From Thuidium tamariscinum (taxonomy: Eukaryota > Streptophyta > Bryopsida > Hypnales > Thuidiaceae), in NCBI GenBank assembly GCA_947034885.2, contig OX344752.2:31230386-31294385 (forward strand): a stretch of DNA of 64,000 bases, written 5' to 3'. Below the pieces are notes generated by a model. That model worked only from the letters and a program-made list of their open reading frames with translations. It made no database searches and was not told the origin of the DNA. Made by a program: the position numbers and the translations under genes. Below, in pieces: positions 32,971 through 44,552 of this stretch. Every line of letters begins with the position of its first letter. Within the stretch, counting starts at the first letter, position 1.

Positions 32971-33710
32971 TACGAGTGATTACAAGAAACACCTGTACTA
33001 TTTGTTGCGTTTTACTACAATACTCATGACTTTTTCTAGAGTACTTTAAAATTAGAAAAATAATTTTAAATTTTTTTGAAAAATATGAATAATGTATACA
33101 CTTCTAAGATGAAGGTTTTCACCGAAGGAAATTGATAGAAAAATTCTCTAAGTAGGAGAACTTAAAAAGCGCCAAACCTCAAGAAAATACATACCTTCAT
33201 GTTTTAATTTGGGAAAAATAGTAAAAATGAGTAAATACAAAAAATAAAAAGTGTCCATTTGCAACAATTCTATGGAGATGGTCATTCACCAAAAAACACA
33301 CCAAAATAATATTTTATATGTTTCAAAATTCAAGCAGAAAGAACCTCACTTTGTAGACTTCCACACCACATAAAAATAACTTTTTTCAAAATACCTCATG
33401 TGGAGAGATGTAAGTCTACTAGAAGACCATCTCATCCAAATTTCATCTCAAAATCATTAAAAAAAAGGTACTCCTTAGTACTAAAAACCTCAAAATTCTC
33501 ATTTGTGACATTTAATCACTAGTACTATTTTAGTATTAAAATATTTTAAAAAATTATGAAGAAATTATGTAAGATGTATGATAGTCATGAATACCTTCTT
33601 TAGAAATCTTGAGTCATTTTGAGCAAAAATGAAAAAGTTATGACCAAAAAACAGATCAGCACTTAGGTTGTGACGGAAAATAGTACAAGTGTTTCTTGCA
33701 TTCACCCCTA
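32971..33710. mobile_element. CAAGAAACAC-ended TIR element, 0.74 kb
   Basis: The left end TACGAGTGATTACAAGAAACACC and the right end GTGTTTCTTGCATTCACCCCTA are inverted, and the match extends inward over TGTACTATTTGTTGCG against CGGAAAATAGTACA. The first 490 bp align directly with 52703-53185. No coding frame. Confidence 0.65.
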
Positions 33711-35270
33711 CAATAATTTGAAATTACAAATCTAAATCATTACTGATTTTGAGTACTTTCCATGTTAAAAACCCATAAAATCCTAAACCTCAAAGTGTGA
33801 TAAATTAGCAAAATTAAATTTTTAATACAAAATCACCTTTTAAAATTTTTAAATAAATGGAATATGATTACAATCAAGTTTAATCATCTCCAATAAAAAT
33901 TTCAAGTTCATCACATTCATGCTTTCAAAGGTAGATGTTTGGATTATAGTTCGTTAATTTTAAATGTGATTCAAAATAGTTAAATACTTAAATCCTTTTT
34001 ACAATGACCCTTAGAGACCTATCATGTAGAGTTTCATTTGATCACACGGCATCTAACTAGCTTGCAAAAGCTCCCTTGCTATATTGAAGAAGGAATTTTG
34101 TGAAAAGACCCTCATAGATAAGTCTTTGTAATTTTTCTAGTCAAACTCCCCTCTACACTACATAAGTGATCCTTGAAGATAAGTCTCTTGTACACCACAT
34201 AATCTTGATCCTTATCAATAAGACCCTTGAAGTGTGGTAAGACCCTTGTAGATAAGTCCCATATATACCACACAAGCCCCTTGTGAAGGTGTCTTATCCT
34301 ATCAATGCATTTAATTTTGATTTCTTGTATAGAATATTAGAAGATATTATTTAATTAGTGATTCATTTAGGGATAAATTTATCATTATATTGACTCAGTG
34401 AGGATTTAAGGTAATTCCACCTATTGTAGCCCCTTTCTAAATCTAGTCCCTATAAATTCTTGCATAAATTGTACTAATTCTATTGATGAGAGTTTAGGGT
34501 CAATTTAGAAATACCTTTTATCAACACTTTGAAAATTGATAATTTATTCTTCTAATTTATAATATATGTAGAAGAAGAGAATACAACAACATCAAACCAA
34601 ACATTAGATAAGAATAATAAGAATAATGCCCAACATTTTAGTGCAAATTTTTGTGAAGTTACATTAGTTTGATATTGGTACATTCGACATGAACTCATAA
34701 AGAAACGTGTTCTAAAATACTTCATTGTGATATTAAAAAATTAGAGAATGAACATTTGATAAGGTAGGTTTGCGTATGACAAATTAAATGCCATCTAGTC
34801 CATTAGATGCAAATTGTACTAATGGTGTACATATCCTAATTTGAAAGGTGCACAACTAGAATATGTTTGCCTGTGATGGGCTGGCTAGCATTTGGCCTAT
34901 CATAGGCAAACTTAGTTTAATTATTGGGCAAAAGTTCAAATTGCAATAAAATCTTGAATTTTTGGATTTTTTCAAGAAATCAAATTGGAGTGAAAATTAA
35001 ATTTGAAAAAATCCATTAATTAGGCTCAAAACAAGAAAACATCACTCTTATGGCAAAATTCAAATCCAGAAAACAGAGCAAACCTTCCCTATCAAACACT
35101 TCTCTACACAATGATCCATGGATTTACCATTTTCATGCATACAAAAACCAAAAAAATATCATGAGGGCAAATTTCACACCATTTTACTGAAAATGAGTTC
35201 AAGCAACTCTTCACCAAAAAATTGAATGAAAGAAAACAATTATTCCATTTGGAGACTTGGAGAGCTCCTT
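33711..35270. other. AT-rich intergenic DNA with a weak repeat
   Basis: No gene. Around 34090-34290 the words AGACCCTTGTAGATAAGTC and TACACCACA recur three or four times in degenerate form, about 60 bp apart. Confidence 0.35.
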
Positions 35271-36259
35271 GAAATCATCCAAAGAATGATACAAATCGTC
35301 CTCTCAAGCGTTTCAGGGTTATGAGCCGGCCAGAGAAGGAAAAGAAGTTCAAGAAGAAAAGAACTTGAAAGAGAAACGTAGTGAAGTCAGTCGTATTCAC
35401 AAAGGGTAGTGGATATCCAAAATTCTTAATCCTCACTTTCCCGGAGGCAACGTAAAACATGCAAACTTCCGCAATAAAAGAACTTTCGCTCCAACTGCCG
35501 AACGTAGTCGGTGGCTGCCACTGGGGATTAACACTTCAGTCACTACATCTCTTTGAGTTCCAGAGAACTTGAGATCAGTGTGAGCTTGCAGAGGTACTGC
35601 AGTGCTTCAAGAATTTCAGCTACACCCGGGATACACCAATTTTCATTCGAGCATGTAAATCACTTCATTTCAGGCAATAACTTCTCTATGCATGCCACAC
35701 AATTACATTTTCGAAGATTGAAAAGGGCGAGGTACAGGGACAATATCATTTTGACACAAAGCGATCTGATATCGATATTCACTACGGAGTACAACCCAAT
35801 CTTATTTAAAACAATCCACCGGGGCTATCCACCGACTTTCGTTACAGGATGAACCGAACTTTTCAAACCACTCGATCTTTCATGACGTCTTTTAATCAAC
35901 GCCTGATTAAGAACTTTTCGAATTTCTAGTTGCAAACCAGAATCCTTTCAAGTCCTACTCTCACTGTACTGTACAAAAAAATGTCTGAAAACCTTAGAGA
36001 GAATCAACTGAAGAACAAAGACGATGCGGGAGATGATGCAAATGTAGAAAAATGTTTGGGTCACAATGCTGGACACGTACCTCCGACATTGCGAAGGCGA
36101 GACGGACAGTCCTGTCCATTTCCTTCGCCGCAGTGTTGGCTTCTGGCTCATTGTTGGCTCAGAACGAAAAATCAAACACTAAAAAACGACGGACAGTACG
36201 TTAGGCCTGAAATCCAGTAGACAATCAGATGGAGTGCTTCAGGCGACGTCCTGCGAAAA

Positions 36260-36860
36260 TCAACCATGCCAAGACGTAATGCGACGACTGAATGAACCCC
36301 CTCCAGGCTCTCCTGCCCACGCACAAGTTCTCAGCTCTTCGCATGTGACAAATCGACACTAACACAACTGGTCCGTGTAAGAGAATACCCTGCACTTGCA
36401 CTGCACACGCGGGGAACAAAGTCAGAGAATTCATGCATGCATTCCAAGGGAAGTACTGTGCCAAATATCCCGTTCCTCAGAGTACGTATTTCCGTCCTTC
36501 CCTTTCGATCGCTACGAACGGGTCAACCTCCATAATTGGGTTCTTTACGTGACTTGACCTGCAAGAAGAGACGGTCATGCAAGAAGTTTCAAGAGATGAA
36601 TCTCCATCTCTTGCACCTCCTTGCATGACCGTTCCTCCTCGCTGACAGTCGCGTAAGGCAGTACCGCACTACAAAATTACAAATGACAGAATTCAAGTAC
36701 TGTAACTGCCCCAAACCTGGATCGTAGGATCCTCTCTCCAAGAGCTTCCGCTTGACAGAGATGATTGAACTCTGACGATTTGGCCTGGCCTCCTGCACTC
36801 ATCTGCTGATGGGTTGCACACCTTGCTGCATCTGTTGAACCAAATCCCAGTGACAAGCTT
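36260..36860 (-). pseudogene. Unidentified gene-like frames, unit A (disrupted copy)
   Basis: Minus-strand frames match those of unit B: an EKEPSLSLGFGSTDAARC start resembling an EAR repression motif (LSLGF), VQSSLSSGSSWREDPTIQ before a CAG/GT donor at 36716, and after a TAG acceptor (exon from 36668) CGTALRDCQRGGTVMQGGAR, ETSCMTVSSCRSSHVKNP, then DPFVAIEREGRKYVL. There a 4 bp loss relative to unit B shifts the frame. Net +3 indels upstream and this loss suggest relaxed constraint. The putative intron is only 48 bp, which weakens the model. Function unknown. Confidence 0.3.
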
Positions 36861-36991
36861 GGCTCCTTCTCCACACAGTACGTTAAATTTACGCAGAAGA
36901 GGACAAAACGGCAGCTAGCCAGTACGTCATGTACAGCTCGCGAGCTCTCAACAAGACAACAACACCGAAGACGATCCAGTGACAGTGAATG

Positions 36992-37016
36992 CTCTCTCTC
37001 TCTCTCTCTCTCTCTC
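36992..37016 (+). repeat. (CT)n microsatellite in unit A
   Basis: About twelve CT units. Unit B has only a short CTCTCTTTCTCTC stretch at the same place, so the array grew after duplication. Confidence 0.9.
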
Positions 37017-37299
37017 GCATTAAGAAACACGGCCAGGACAGCAGTAGCTCTGTCCAGTTGCGGGCCATACATGTCTTACAGGCAATTTAGTCGACTGAGA
37101 ATAACGGCACAATCAAAGGGGACAGTCAATCGAAGCCCCGATCGAAGCAGTCCAAGGAGAGCAGACTGACCTCCAAATCGTACTGCATCCAAAAGAAAAT
37201 CAAGCCAAAGAGAAAATAAAGAGGAAACGAATCGTCCAAGAGTCGTTCAAAGTTCAAATTGCAATAACTGTATGGTTGTATTGAAAGAGAACTCACAAA

Positions 37300-39200
37300 A
37301 GAGGAGTCTCGGTGGAGATCTGTGTAAGCTTCCTGAGTGCAGTGATTCAGGCAAATTCAGGTGCACTCGGGGGTACACGAATGCTCATTCGAGAACGTAA
37401 ATCAATTTCTTTTGGCAATAGTTTCGTAATGCACTGAGAGCAAAAACGTCGCTTAGCCCGAGCGATAAGGGTGGAAAATGTTTAATTAAGTGACCAAGCT
37501 CACCAGCTCTGGCGCATGCTCATGATCAGTGCTTGCAGTGCCACACTACCACTCACTTTCGACCTTTTCAAAACTTGAAGTGAGAAATGACGCAATCCTT
37601 GTAGCGATGACACTTAGATTTTAAAAGATTGCTAAAGGACTCGTGAAATCAGTTCATCACAGTGAGGATATATATGATTCATTAATTACAACCCACTTTT
37701 GTTTCACGTAAATGCATGCTATTCACCGGGGCTATCCACCGACTTTCATTACAAGACGAACCGAACATTTCAAACTACTCGGTCTTCGTAATATTCTTTG
37801 AACAACGCATAAATTAAATCTGAATTATCAAGTTGAAATTTTCCACCTGATCCCTTCAAGTGTCACTTACTGTGCTGGGAAGCGGTTAGGTGGATCAGTT
37901 GCAAGTTTCTTCAAGTGCTACTTACTGTTCGCCGGCTGAATGCCCATGCCCTCTTGGTACCTATCAACTGCCTGAAAATCAAAAACCTTGGACATTCAAC
38001 TGATGAACGAATATAATTCAATTATAGAGAAATGTTTGGATCTCAATGCTTCACACGTACCTCCAATGTTGCAGTGGTGACATGGACAGTCCTGTCCATT
38101 CACTTCGCTGCAAGTGATGGCTCCTAGCTCAGGATTTCTTAGAGCGAAAACTAAACACTAAAAAACAATGGAGAGTAAGTTAATTAAGAATTCCAGTAGA
38201 CAATCAGCTGGAGTGCTTCAGGCGACGTCCTGCGAAACTCAAGCCACGCCAAGACGTGCTGCGACGGCTGAGTAAACCTATCCTGCCCACGCACAAGTTC
38301 TCAGCTCTTCAGTCTTCACATGTGACGAGATCGACACTAACACAACTGTTCCGTGTAAGAGAAGACCCTGCACTTGCACTGCACACGCAGGGAACAAAGT
38401 CAGAGCATTCATGCATGCATTCCAAGGGCAGTACTGTGCCAAATGTCCCGTTCCTCAGATCTAGTACGTATTTCCGTCCTTCCCTTTCGATCGCTACAAA
38501 CGGGACTACTTCCAAATTAGAATTCTTTAAGTGACTTAACCTGCAGGAAGAGACGGTCATGCAAGAAGTTTCAAGAGATGAATCTCCATCTCTTGCACCT
38601 CCTTGCATAACCGTTCCTCCTTGCTGACAGTCGCGTAAGGCAGTACCGCACTATAAAAATCACATTTAACAGAATCCAAGTACTGTAACTGCCCCAAACC
38701 TGGATCGTAGGATCCTCTCTCCAAGAACTTCCGCTTGATAGAGATGATTGAACACGATCTGACGATTCGGCCTGGCTTCCTGCACTCATCTGCTGATGTT
38801 GCACACCTTGCTGCATCAGTTGAACCAATCCCAGTGCCAAGTTTGGCTTCTTCTCCACACCGTTCGTTAAATTTTCGCTGAGGGGGACAAAATGGCAGCC
38901 AGTACGTCATGTGTACTGAGCTTTCAACTAGGCAACACATCCAAAGACGATCCAGCGACAATGAATACTCTCTCTTTCTCTCGCATTAAGAGACACGGCA
39001 AGGACAGAAATAGCTCTGTTCAGTTGCGTGACGGAATGCAATTCAATTGGCTGAACCCAAGAAACAATCAATCCAACAATCGATGCCCCAATCGAAGCGA
39101 ATAATTCGAGAGGAGCAGAATGACCTCGAACACGTACTGCACCAAAAAAACAATCAATCCACAGAGAAAGGGGTAAGAAATCGTTCAGATGCGACACCAA
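37300..39200 (-). repeat. Tandem duplication unit B
   Basis: Direct neighbour and same orientation as unit A. Matching blocks are spread over the whole unit, with conserved stretches concentrated at 38200-38900 and weaker similarity at 37380-38150. In the right flank, AATCGATGCCCCAATCGAAGC corresponds to CAATCGAAGCCCCGATCGAAGC of unit A. Confidence 0.85.
38309..38858 (-). CDS. Unidentified gene-like frames, unit B (open copy)
   Basis: I do not recognise the product. Minus strand: 38858-38700 encodes EKKPNLALGLVQLMQQGVQH, QQMSAGSQAESSDRVQSS and SSGSSWREDPTIQ up to CAG/GT. After a putative 49 bp intron ending TATAG, 38650-38309 encodes CGTALRDCQQGGTVMQGGAR, DGDSSLETSCMTVSSC, NLEVVPFVAIEREGRKYVLD and LRNGTFGTVLPLECMHECSD to a stop. 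The upstream start is unclear. Further segments conserved between the units lie downstream on the same strand: CSEVNGQDCPCHHCNIG before a GTACGT donor near 38059, and FGSSCNESRWIAPV near 37740. It may be a real cysteine-rich or regulatory protein gene, or a transcribed non-coding locus. Confidence 0.3.
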
Positions 39201-39566
39201 CCACCAGTCTTTAATGAAGCCGGAGCGACTGTGAAAAGAAACTCTTGGCAGGGACGAAGAAGGAAAACGACACTTGATAGCGAACAATTCAGTCGGCGCG
39301 CGTAGCTGAAAGCCGGCCACAGACGAGCTGCGATCGCAGCAGTCTTGAAAGACTGATGAGAAAAGCATCTGGCTCTTCTCGGACGAACTTATAAGTTACA
39401 TAAAGTTCACGGAAGGAGCGTTGTGTTCGTTGCCCTTTCAAAGGTCGACTCCGCAATCCCGACCAGGTGCATGCATGTTCGCTTTTGGTTCCCATGCGTG
39501 CGTTCTAATGTGGCTCCGTTCGACTGAACTAAGTGCTCTTGTTCATCCATACATCCATACCTTTAA

Positions 39567-39793
39567 CCCTTCAAGGATGCTGCGGCCGTTTTGGGGGTCG
39601 ATGAATGACAAAGAATCTTTTTATGGAAGTAGGATAGAAGTTCTATCGTTCATCTACAGAATTTCGTGCATAAATTTCGTGCATAAAGGGGTGATCGTGC
39701 ACAATAGTTTGATTTTCAATGAGTATTTTTTTTAAAGGAGATGATGTCATATAGCATCAAAAAGGATGATTTTTACACTCACCAATGATGCTT
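39567..39793 (-). mobile_element. Short piggyBac-like TTAA element (copy 4)
   Basis: TTAA at 39563-39566, then CCCTTCAAGGATGC; the right border TTAA at 39794-39797 is less certain. The interior GATGAATGACAAAGAATC, GAAGTAGGATAGAAG and GATCGTGCACAATAG matches the reverse complement of the 56.0 kb copy. A small direct duplication of TTTCGTGCATAAA lies inside. Confidence 0.5.
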
Positions 39794-39845
39794 TTAAGGT
39801 CAAGACATGTTGTTTGATTGTTTGTTTGTTACAATAAGATCTTCT

Positions 39846-40172
39846 CACTAGAAGAAAACTACGTTGTATTTGACAAAAACTGTGTTGAAACCGTGTTGCA
39901 TTCAACATAACGCGTGGAGTGTATTGTATTGAAGTCCTGCTTTGTCATGCGGAATTTTTCATTCTAACACAAAATATGCGTTTTCTTTGTTCAATTTTGT
40001 GTTAACACGTTGAAACGCAGAATTTTATATTATGAAGGGAGAACTCAACACAATTCACTCCACATGTTATGTTGAACGCAATGCAGTCCCAACACAGTCT
40101 TTGTTAAGTAAAACGCAAATTTGGCAAGTTTAACGCAGTTTTTGGCATGAATAGTGTAGTTTTCTTCTAGTG
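39846..40172. mobile_element. CACTA-type palindromic MITE, subfamily 3, TCT duplication
   Basis: It starts CACTAGAAGAAAACTAC, ends GTAGTTTTCTTCTAGTG, with TCT on both sides (39843-39845 and 40173-40175). The arms pair over most of its 327 bp, although many sites differ (AACGCGTGGAGTGTATTG against CAATTCACTCCACATGTTA). Older than the 4.0 kb subfamily. Confidence 0.8.
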
Positions 40173-40175
40173 TCT

Positions 40176-41637
40176 AGACCATATCCCCCTTCATTTACAT
40201 TCTCTGTACCGTTGTAGGCCCTTTGTGAGTAGGGATGCACTCACTTTGTTTCATGGTGTTCCAACTTATGAAATGAAAGTTATTGAATTTCAAAGTTTTA
40301 TTTTTATGAATTAAAAATTTAGAAAATTATTTTTTATTTTTATATATTTTATCATATTGCAGCAATGACACAACCCTACAAGGCACACAAAGTTAGGTTG
40401 TTTGTTTCTTTGTTTTGTTTGTTAGGGCATATTAGTGGTAGTGAAAGTTGGAATGTAAAGCAGAAGATTAATCTTTAAATCCCAAGGCTTTTTTTCATCA
40501 AAAAATACTCAAAAGTCAAAAATGTTGTTTCCATAGCAACTTGGGGGGGTACTTATTGCATTTAAGGAGCAACACACAATAAAACATAGATATGAGCATT
40601 TTATTCATTTTGTGTAAAATTAATAAAAAGAATTTACAAATAAGGTAGGGGCAATTGAAAGTGGAAAGTCAATTATAAGTAATGTAGATAGCCTACAAAT
40701 TTGGGCCATTAGAATTTTGTACATATAATTTAGTGTCTAAAATTCTGGATCTTATTTATTTAGTATCTTTACTACAACCCGTATGCACAACTAGGTGCAT
40801 AATTGGGTCAAAAGTATTTTGAATGAAAAAGACTTCATTTGAGTTACAGGCCTTAAAATATTGACATATGACTTTATAACTACATTCAATTTGTGACATA
40901 CAGTGACATTAACTACTCAATTAGAACAAAGTTTGAGATGTACATTGACATTGAGTACTTTATTAGCATTGCCTTATATTTTTAATACGGAAAGGATAAT
41001 TTTTCACCAAGCAAAGTTTTTCAACAAGTATAGTTTTTATTATTCTCAAATTGTGTTCAATTCTTTTGTTGTGATGTTTTATGTTTGTTGAAAAAGATGG
41101 AATTTATTTGGACAAGTGAATGTCATTGAAATTTTTTAAGTAAATTTCCTTAGAAGATGAATGAAATTGCCATCTAATCCAAGTTATTTCACACATTTCG
41201 AAGCTTTGTGGAATGAGTTATGAATTGATGACATGTCAAATGATATTGTTAGGTCCTTGTGTATTTCAATTTTGGACATATTCTCTTATTTTTTCTTATA
41301 GACAGGATATTAGTAAACTTCAATCACATGCTATTTGAAAACCCATGAAAATAGGCAAATTTCCATGCATGTAAGTTTTGTACTTTTATTGTCTAATCTT
41401 CAGTCTCTTTTCACCTTCCTTTTCTAATTTCATTTTTTCTTTTACAAAAAATATAGCCTAGAAAAAAATTCATTTACATAGAAAATATAAATAATGATAG
41501 GGTGCTAACAAATAGGCCATTTTGTGAAATTAAATAACTATAGGGATCCTTTATTTTTTGCCTTGGAGCTAAATAGCCCTCTAAAAAATATCCCTTGCTA
41601 CATGTGGTGCTCAATATATACATAGATCCTGACATAT
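40176..41637. other. AT-rich intergenic DNA, no gene
   Basis: I see no gene, RNA or convincing repeat end. Confidence 0.4.
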
Positions 41638-42083
41638 AAACTATTAGAAACCCATATGTGATGTTTTCAAATTTTTTGTGACAAATTTTAGGTGATGTTG
41701 AAAATAACAATCCATTTTTATATTAGAAACTATGTCTAATGAAACATCTTTATGGTGAATTTCATTAAAATAGCAGTATTCCAAATGCCATTTTCAAACC
41801 GTATAGTCTGGACTAAAAACTGACATCTAGGACAAGTATAGATTTTTGACATCTATAATATGTATAGATTTCAAAATTTTATAACAAATGTAGATTTTAG
41901 ACTGTGCAGTGTGAACTGTTAAAAATGTCAAATTTATGGAATATCGCCATTTTAACAAAATTCGCCATCTTCATGTTACATTGGACGTCATTGCTAAAAT
42001 AAAAATATGAGTTGTTATATTTGACGTTATCTAAAATTTGTCACAAAATTTGAAAATGTTACATAAAACAAGGATTTCTTGAA
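41638..42083. repeat. Old foldback element, CACTA-like ends
   Basis: The arms are inverted over more than 200 bp: TTTTGTGACAAATTTTAGGTGA against ATCTAAAATTTGTCACAAAA, and AGCAGTATTCCAAATGCCATTT against AATTTATGGAATATCGCCATTTT. The outer ends read CTATTAGAAACCC and GGATTTCTTGAAGAAAGTG, which could be decayed CACTAnAAGAAA ends. A related half-palindrome lies at 10600-10740. Confidence 0.5.
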
Positions 42084-42129
42084 GAAAGTGACCCCTCCAA
42101 ACATAAAACAAAGCAAAAAAACTTTAAAA

Positions 42130-42310
42130 TTGTGGGGTTTTCTTACATATCTAATCATAGGATCTTGTACTAAACTAATGTGAAAATTCTTGGAAGAAAT
42201 TTCAAAAACTTTAACTTTGTAAATTGAAAGGTACTTGCATTTTAATTGGAGAAACAAAAACTTTAATTTTGTAAATTACAAGATATCTGCATTTTAATTG
42301 GAGAAAATTT
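42130..42310 (+). repeat. Fragment related to the 44.5 kb TTAA element
   Basis: ATCTAATCATAGGATCTTGTAC, TAATGTGAAAATTC and GGTACTTGCATTTTAATTGG match 44653-44750 (ATCTAACCATAGGATCTTATAC, TAGTGTGAAAAAAAATTC, ATACTTGCATTTAAAGTGG). No terminal CCCCTAAA was found. A partial second copy of the end follows it directly. Confidence 0.45.
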
Positions 42311-43628
42311 GAAAAATTTAACATCTCATTCAAAAACTGAACTAGATTTGTATGGTTGATTCTATTGTTGAAATTGAAAAGTTGAAGATTGAAGTTGTCT
42401 TGAAAATGCACAATGACAATTTGGTTGATTGCTAAGAAAATCAAAAATTGGAGCTTGAATTGTTTCAAATGCAACAAGCCAGTGGTGAGAAGATATATGG
42501 CAGTTCTGTTTGCTAATGTCGTAAAGAAGAATGCAGAGTAGCTTCAAACTCTCAATTTATACTTTCTATTGCACTATTTTATTTTATTTTTTCAAATCTC
42601 TATGGTTTTATTTCAACTGTGACAATGCAAACCTCGTTTGCATTGATTTATTCAATACAACCTCTAGATGTTCATGTTCATTTGAAACAAAGTTCAATTT
42701 TAGTTTTGTAGTGTTGCAAATTGTATTCAATTTTTTGGTACTTTTGAAAATTAAATAGGCCTCAATCTTAACTGTTCAGTTCCTTTATTTTAATCTTGGT
42801 TTATAGGGCAAGGACTAATCACTTCTACTCATCTATGGATTCCTTGCAATGACTGTGTTTCGAGGTTCTTATTGAGCCTCGTCAATGTTCATTTTTTGAA
42901 GATTTTTTTTTCCCACTTATTGAGAGTCTGTTTTGATTAGTTTTAGTAACATCAAATAAGATGTAAAATGAATTTAGTACTAGCTTGGAGTCTTTCCAGT
43001 CTTACATTTCTTTCCATCTAATTAGTTCTAAATTATTGGAGTTCAAACTTATTGATAACTAAACCTTTTGATGCCATTGTAGTCGGACCGTTTTTGGATT
43101 TCTTCTACACAGGTTTCAGGTTTAGTCTTTCAATGTGAGCTTTGAAGCTCAATTGTTTTTTATGCTCCAGAAACTCAAATTGATGAGCATTGCAATTAAA
43201 ATCTATTTGATGCTAGGTTAGAGAATTATTCCCAAATTTTGTTATTTTAGATTTATTCATTATTTGGCTTCTTCAGTATTCAATTGATAATTCATATGAT
43301 TAGGATGTATGACTAGAGGTGTTTTTTTTGTTTTTTTTTAAACACATGAAATATTAATGAGTGTAGTTCAATTCCTCTCAGCACTGCATATCTTTTGTTC
43401 TTCTATTCAAAGCATTTTTAAATTTGGTTGTCATCAAATTTTGAAGTTAGTAGAATGAAGTGAAATTTATGTTGACACATCACTTACACAGTTTGTTAAA
43501 TTAATTAGAAATGGTCCATCTTTTTTGGCTTCCTTTTATTTATTCATTGCATACTTCAAGTTTAGTGCTCGCATTTAGTCATCTTGAATGTTTATTAAAA
43601 CTTTAATCCACGATGCATTTCTAAACCT
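42311..43628. other. AT-rich intergenic DNA, no gene
   Basis: No gene. Composition is slightly richer in T runs on the plus strand, with several long poly-T tracts. Confidence 0.35.
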
Positions 43629-44125
43629 TGAATTATAAATTGTGTCTTGTAATTTAGAATGAATTAAATGAATTAAATGAATGTGTTCATTAGGATTCAT
43701 TTAATCAATGTTCAATTTATTCACAATGTTTTTTTAATCTCTGAATTGTGAATGGTGTCTTATTTTTTAGAAAGAATTAAATCAATGTGTTAATTAGAAA
43801 TCATTTTATCAATGAATTAATTCACTATGTATTTTGAATGTTGAATTATGAATGATGTCTTGTTATCTAAAATGAATTCAATCAATGTGTTCATTAGAAT
43901 TCATTTTATCAATGAATTAAATCACTATATATTTTATATCTCTGAAATATGAATGATGCCTTCTTATTTAGAATTACTTCCATCAATAAGTTAATCAGAA
44001 TTCATTTAATCAATGAAATAATTCACAATCTGTTCTCTGGATGATGAATGGTCTTGTTTTGTAGAACGAATTAAATTGAAGTGTTAATTACAATCCAACT
44101 AATCAATGAATTAATTCAGAGTGAT
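43629..44125 (+). repeat. Degenerate satellite, about 100 bp unit, five copies
   Basis: Units start near 43629, 43742, 43842, 43943 and 44040, each beginning TGAATTATGAATGATGTCTTG or a variant and containing ATCAATGTGTTAATTAGAATTCATTTTATCAATGAATTAA in more or less altered form. Spacing is 113, 100, 101 and 97 bp. It is a short diverged array, not part of any TIR element I could define. Confidence 0.75.
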
Positions 44126-44552
44126 TGATAATATTATTTTTTTGATCATTATTAATTGTAAACACTTTCTTTTAAATTTGTTCACATTTGATTTTTGGTT
44201 TAGTATCATTGGTAAAGCCAAAAAAATTTATTAATTAATTTTGTGCACATCATTGCCTTCTAGTGGTATGAAAGCTCTCCAAACAATCATGCAATTTTGT
44301 TTTTCTTGTGAATGAAAGTGTTGAAAACACTTAATATAAGTTGTTTCATATTTCTCATTATTCTCTCAAGTTAATATAAATTCTTTTCTTTTTCAAACGC
44401 ATTACCGGTAGTCTCAAAATCATTGAAGTGTCTACAAACTTTTTTTAAAAAGAAACAAAGGGGAATTTAAATCATTCATGTCTTGGTGGAAGTAGTTGAA
44501 TAATAATTAAGGTTGTATACAATGATTCAATAAAAATTTCATTCCTTCTTAA

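Larger units (their letters stand above)
35560..37250 (-). repeat. Tandem duplication unit A of an unidentified gene-like segment
   Basis: Unit A aligns with unit B (37300-39200) from CATTCGAGCATGTAAATCA (35644, partner at 37386), via CCGGGGCTATCCACCGACTTTC (35819, partner at 37726) and GAGTGCTTCAGGCGACGTCC (36232, partner at 38211), to the CTCTGTCCAGTTGCG block near 37050. Offsets of 1.74-1.99 kb show scattered indels. Both units are far less AT-rich than their flanks. Confidence 0.85.
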
